From Sediminibacterium magnilacihabitans (GTDB lineage: Bacteria; Bacteroidota; Bacteroidia; Chitinophagales; Chitinophagaceae): 64,000 bases of DNA. The notes below the pieces were generated by a model, which searched no databases, was not told the origin of the DNA, and saw nothing but the letters and a program-made list of their open reading frames with translations. Shown here one piece after another: positions 62,364-64,000 of the stretch (positions are counted from its first letter, which is position 1; the number at the start of each line of letters is the position of its first letter). The stretch lies in NCBI GenBank assembly GCA_002973575.1, contig PVEQ01000011.1, positions 43,617 through 107,616 of the forward strand, written 5' to 3'. A program made the position numbers and the translations under genes.

Positions 62364-63347
62364 TTATTGAACGTTTTTGTATTTTGAATCATCCGGATTC
62401 AGGATCAACCCTTCGCTTACTACCTTAATCACCTGCGCAATGCCATCAGGCACACGTTTGCTTATCTTGAAGCCGATGCGCGAACTGATCTTATCAAACG
62501 ATACACGATAGTCACGTGGATCTTCATTCTTTGTAACATATTTGACTGTAGCACCTGGGAGCTGCTTTCTGATCTCTTCCACAATCATCTGCTTCTGGTA
62601 ATTTTCTTTTGTATCACCAACATTGAATACATCGAACGCTACTTTTTCAGATGGCGCTTCAATCACAGCTATTACGGAGCGTGCAAGATCCACCACATGA
62701 CAATAAGGTCTCCAGAACTGCTCGCCAAAAATGATCAGCTCTTTTCCAAGCGCGAGGTCTTTGGAAAATTCATTTACGGTAAGGTCAAAACGTGGCCGCA
62801 GTGAAAGACCGTATACCGTTGAAAAACGCAGACAGGTTGGCTCACATTTGTTATCCTTCGGCTGGCCGAGCAAGTATTTTTCAAAACTTACTTTTGTTTC
62901 TGCATATAAAGAAACGGGAGCCAGTTCAGAGTTTTCATCAACGAATGAGTTGGGGTCTTTCATCTTTCCATAATTGCTACAGGTGGATGCAAAAATGAAT
63001 TTTTTCACTCCGGCGGCTTCAGCTGCTTCGTAAAGGTTAATAGCTCCATCTATATTAACAGATCTCGTCAAATCCGGGTCTACTGCACATGCCGGATCGC
63101 CAACTATAGAAGCCAGGTGGGCGATGCAATCTACATCCTTCATCGAGTCTTTTACAATATTCTTATCCCGAATATCACCTTTTATGAATTCAAAATGATC
63201 ATTATTCAATAAGTCAAGAAGCGGCTCTCCTCCGAATGACAGGTTATCCAGCACTTTTACATAATAACCTTTTTCCAATAATAACCTTACTAATACAGAT
63301 CCTATATAACCTGCTCCGCCAGTAACCAATACTTTTGTGTGTTTCAT
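62364..63347 (-). CDS. NAD-dependent NDP-sugar epimerase/reductase, specificity unknown
   Basis: A 327-residue extended SDR with VTGGAGYIGSVLVRLLLEKG, the catalytic region ASTCSNYGKM and YAETK as YxxxK. 4,6-dehydratases carry an Asp-Glu pair after the catalytic Thr; here the segment reads TCSNYG, so this is unlikely to be the missing LegB and more likely an epimerase or reductase. It lies 7 bp upstream of the preferred legC start and 27 bp downstream of the methyltransferase-like frame. Confidence 0.75.
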   Translation of the reverse strand: MKHTKVLVTGGAGYIGSVLVRLLLEKGYYVKVLDNLSFGGEPLLDLLNNDHFEFIKGDIRDKNIVKDSMKDVDCIAHLASIVGDPACAVDPDLTRSVNIDGAINLYEAAEAAGVKKFIFASTCSNYGKMKDPNSFVDENSELAPVSLYAETKVSFEKYLLGQPKDNKCEPTCLRFSTVYGLSLRPRFDLTVNEFSKDLALGKELIIFGEQFWRPYCHVVDLARSVIAVIEAPSEKVAFDVFNVGDTKENYQKQMIVEEIRKQLPGATVKYVTKNEDPRDYRVSFDKISSRIGFKISKRVPDGIAQVIKVVSEGLILNPDDSKYKNVQ

Positions 63348-63374
63348 ATTATTCCTTAATATTTAATAGATAAT

Positions 63375-63905
63375 TTACGAACGGGTGCACAGGGCCAATG
63401 AAGTAAAATTGGAATCCTGTTTTGTTGGCCATGGCAAAGCGCCTAAAGGAGTTATACGGATATCTGCTCCTTCCTCAATCAGGCGTTCCGTTGCCATATA
63501 TGGCCCGGGAATCACCGAATTATTTTTCCAGATAGGTCTATTCTGCAGGAAATAATCGTGCAAAAGTATCTGACCGCCGGGATTTAAAAGTCTGCAAGCC
63601 AAAGGTAACTCCTGGTATACCAGATTTGCGGAGTGACCACCATCAAGAAAAATAAAATCAAATTTTTCAGTACATCGTGCAAGAAATTCTACTGAAGGAC
63701 TCACTTGAAAATCAACCCGTTCTCCATAGCCGACCTTATTTACCAGGCTTTGGGGAGACATTGGTGCTTTGTAAAATACCCATGGCTTCTTAATTTCATC
63801 ATTTACGTTTCTGATATCTACCGTTATAATTTTAGCTTCGGCTATTTGTATATAATGTACCCTATATGTAGGACAGATAATGTGTTCAACTAAGATATAA
63901 AAGAC
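63375..63905 (-). pseudogene. Methyltransf_24-type methyltransferase lacking its N-terminal SAM motif
   Basis: The only ATG-started frame (63375-63761, 128 residues) has the C-terminal half of a class I methyltransferase: FIFLDGGHSANLVYQEL, LLNPGGQILLHDYF. The same frame stays open upstream to a stop at 63908-63906, and its upstream part includes IAEAKIITVDIRNV, the acidic strand-2 end of the fold, but without ATG, GTG or TTG. The glycine-rich motif I expected before that strand is missing. The gene is therefore truncated, frameshifted in the A/T-rich tract, or starts at a non-standard codon. Confidence 0.55.
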
Positions 63906-64000
63906 CTACTACTACTATTACCTTTCTTTTCTTTTTTTGCTTCTTTTTTTCTTTTCTTTAGCTATCCACGTGGATATGTGGATAACCGCATGATTCAAGC
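63906..64000. other. Non-coding edge: triplet repeat, pyrimidine tract and DnaA-like boxes
   Basis: From left to right on the plus strand: CTACTACTACTATTACC (63906-63922), a 40-bp run of almost only C and T (to 63959), the 14-bp palindrome TATCCACGTGGATA (63963-63976) and TGTGGATAA (63977-63985, an exact DnaA box on the minus strand). No coding frame is evident. It may be regulatory for the minus-strand operon or continue into a feature beyond the edge. Confidence 0.4.

Noticed and set aside
62364..63347. The SDR upstream of legC as the LegB 4,6-dehydratase
   Set aside because: The catalytic segment lacks the Asp-Glu pair expected after the Ser/Thr of 4,6-dehydratases.
63906..63990. B. subtilis-type origin with DnaA-trios
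   Set aside because: The triplets are in the opposite orientation relative to the boxes and only one exact box is visible. It is kept as a low-confidence observation and not called an origin.

Overview
The window looks like chromosomal DNA of a Bacteroidota bacterium, probably from the Chitinophagaceae or a close relative (inference). The signs are Bacteroidota-type -7 boxes (TAnnTTTG), the near absence of Shine-Dalgarno sequences, an atpD-atpC pair apart from the rest of the ATP synthase, a DUF4292 lipoprotein, an m-DAP type MurE (DNPR motif), an FtsI with a PASTA domain, and an MraY with a large insertion.

Layout. (1) 1-13.7 kb, minus strand: a complete division and cell wall (dcw) cluster read mraZ-rsmH-ftsL-ftsI-murE-mraY-murD-ftsW-murG-murC-ftsQ-ftsA, with ftsA cut by the left edge. 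(2) 13.9-24.7 kb: housekeeping genes (queA, a sensor kinase, yqgE, atpD-atpC, a holin-like membrane protein, an AI-2E family transporter, a RelE-like toxin pair, an EnvC-like protein, a DUF4292 lipoprotein, dut). (3) 24.8-41.0 kb, plus strand: a Wzx/Wzy-type polysaccharide locus with flippase, polymerase, glycosyltransferases, a WbaP/WcaJ-type initiator, a Wzi-like protein, an SLBB export protein and Wzz. A two-gene unknown cassette with its own terminator and promoter sits inside it. (4) 41.0-42.6 kb, minus strand: a hipBA toxin-antitoxin pair. (5) 42.6-63.9 kb, minus strand: a second, convergent and more AT-rich surface-glycan locus. It holds a legionaminic-acid-type module (LegC, NeuD, LegI, LegG, PtmE), a KdnB/KdnA-like pair, a PglK-like ABC flippase, a UDP-glucuronate-epimerase-like enzyme, two GT4 enzymes, a WbpV/WbpL/WbpM-like trio and two tandem Wzi-like proteins.

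Two intergenic repeat families stand out. One is an 80-115 bp imperfect hairpin element with about ten copies; it occupies every loose junction of the dcw cluster and supplies the last codons and stop of one gene. The other is a short perfect palindrome centred on GGGCTTAAGCCC, found at operon ends. The most unusual gene content is the KdnA/KdnB-like pair (known to make 8-amino-3,8-dideoxy-octulosonate) directly downstream of nonulosonate genes. This suggests an amino-modified 2-keto sugar acid on the cell surface.

All calls come from reading the sequence and from memory of the families. No searches were run.
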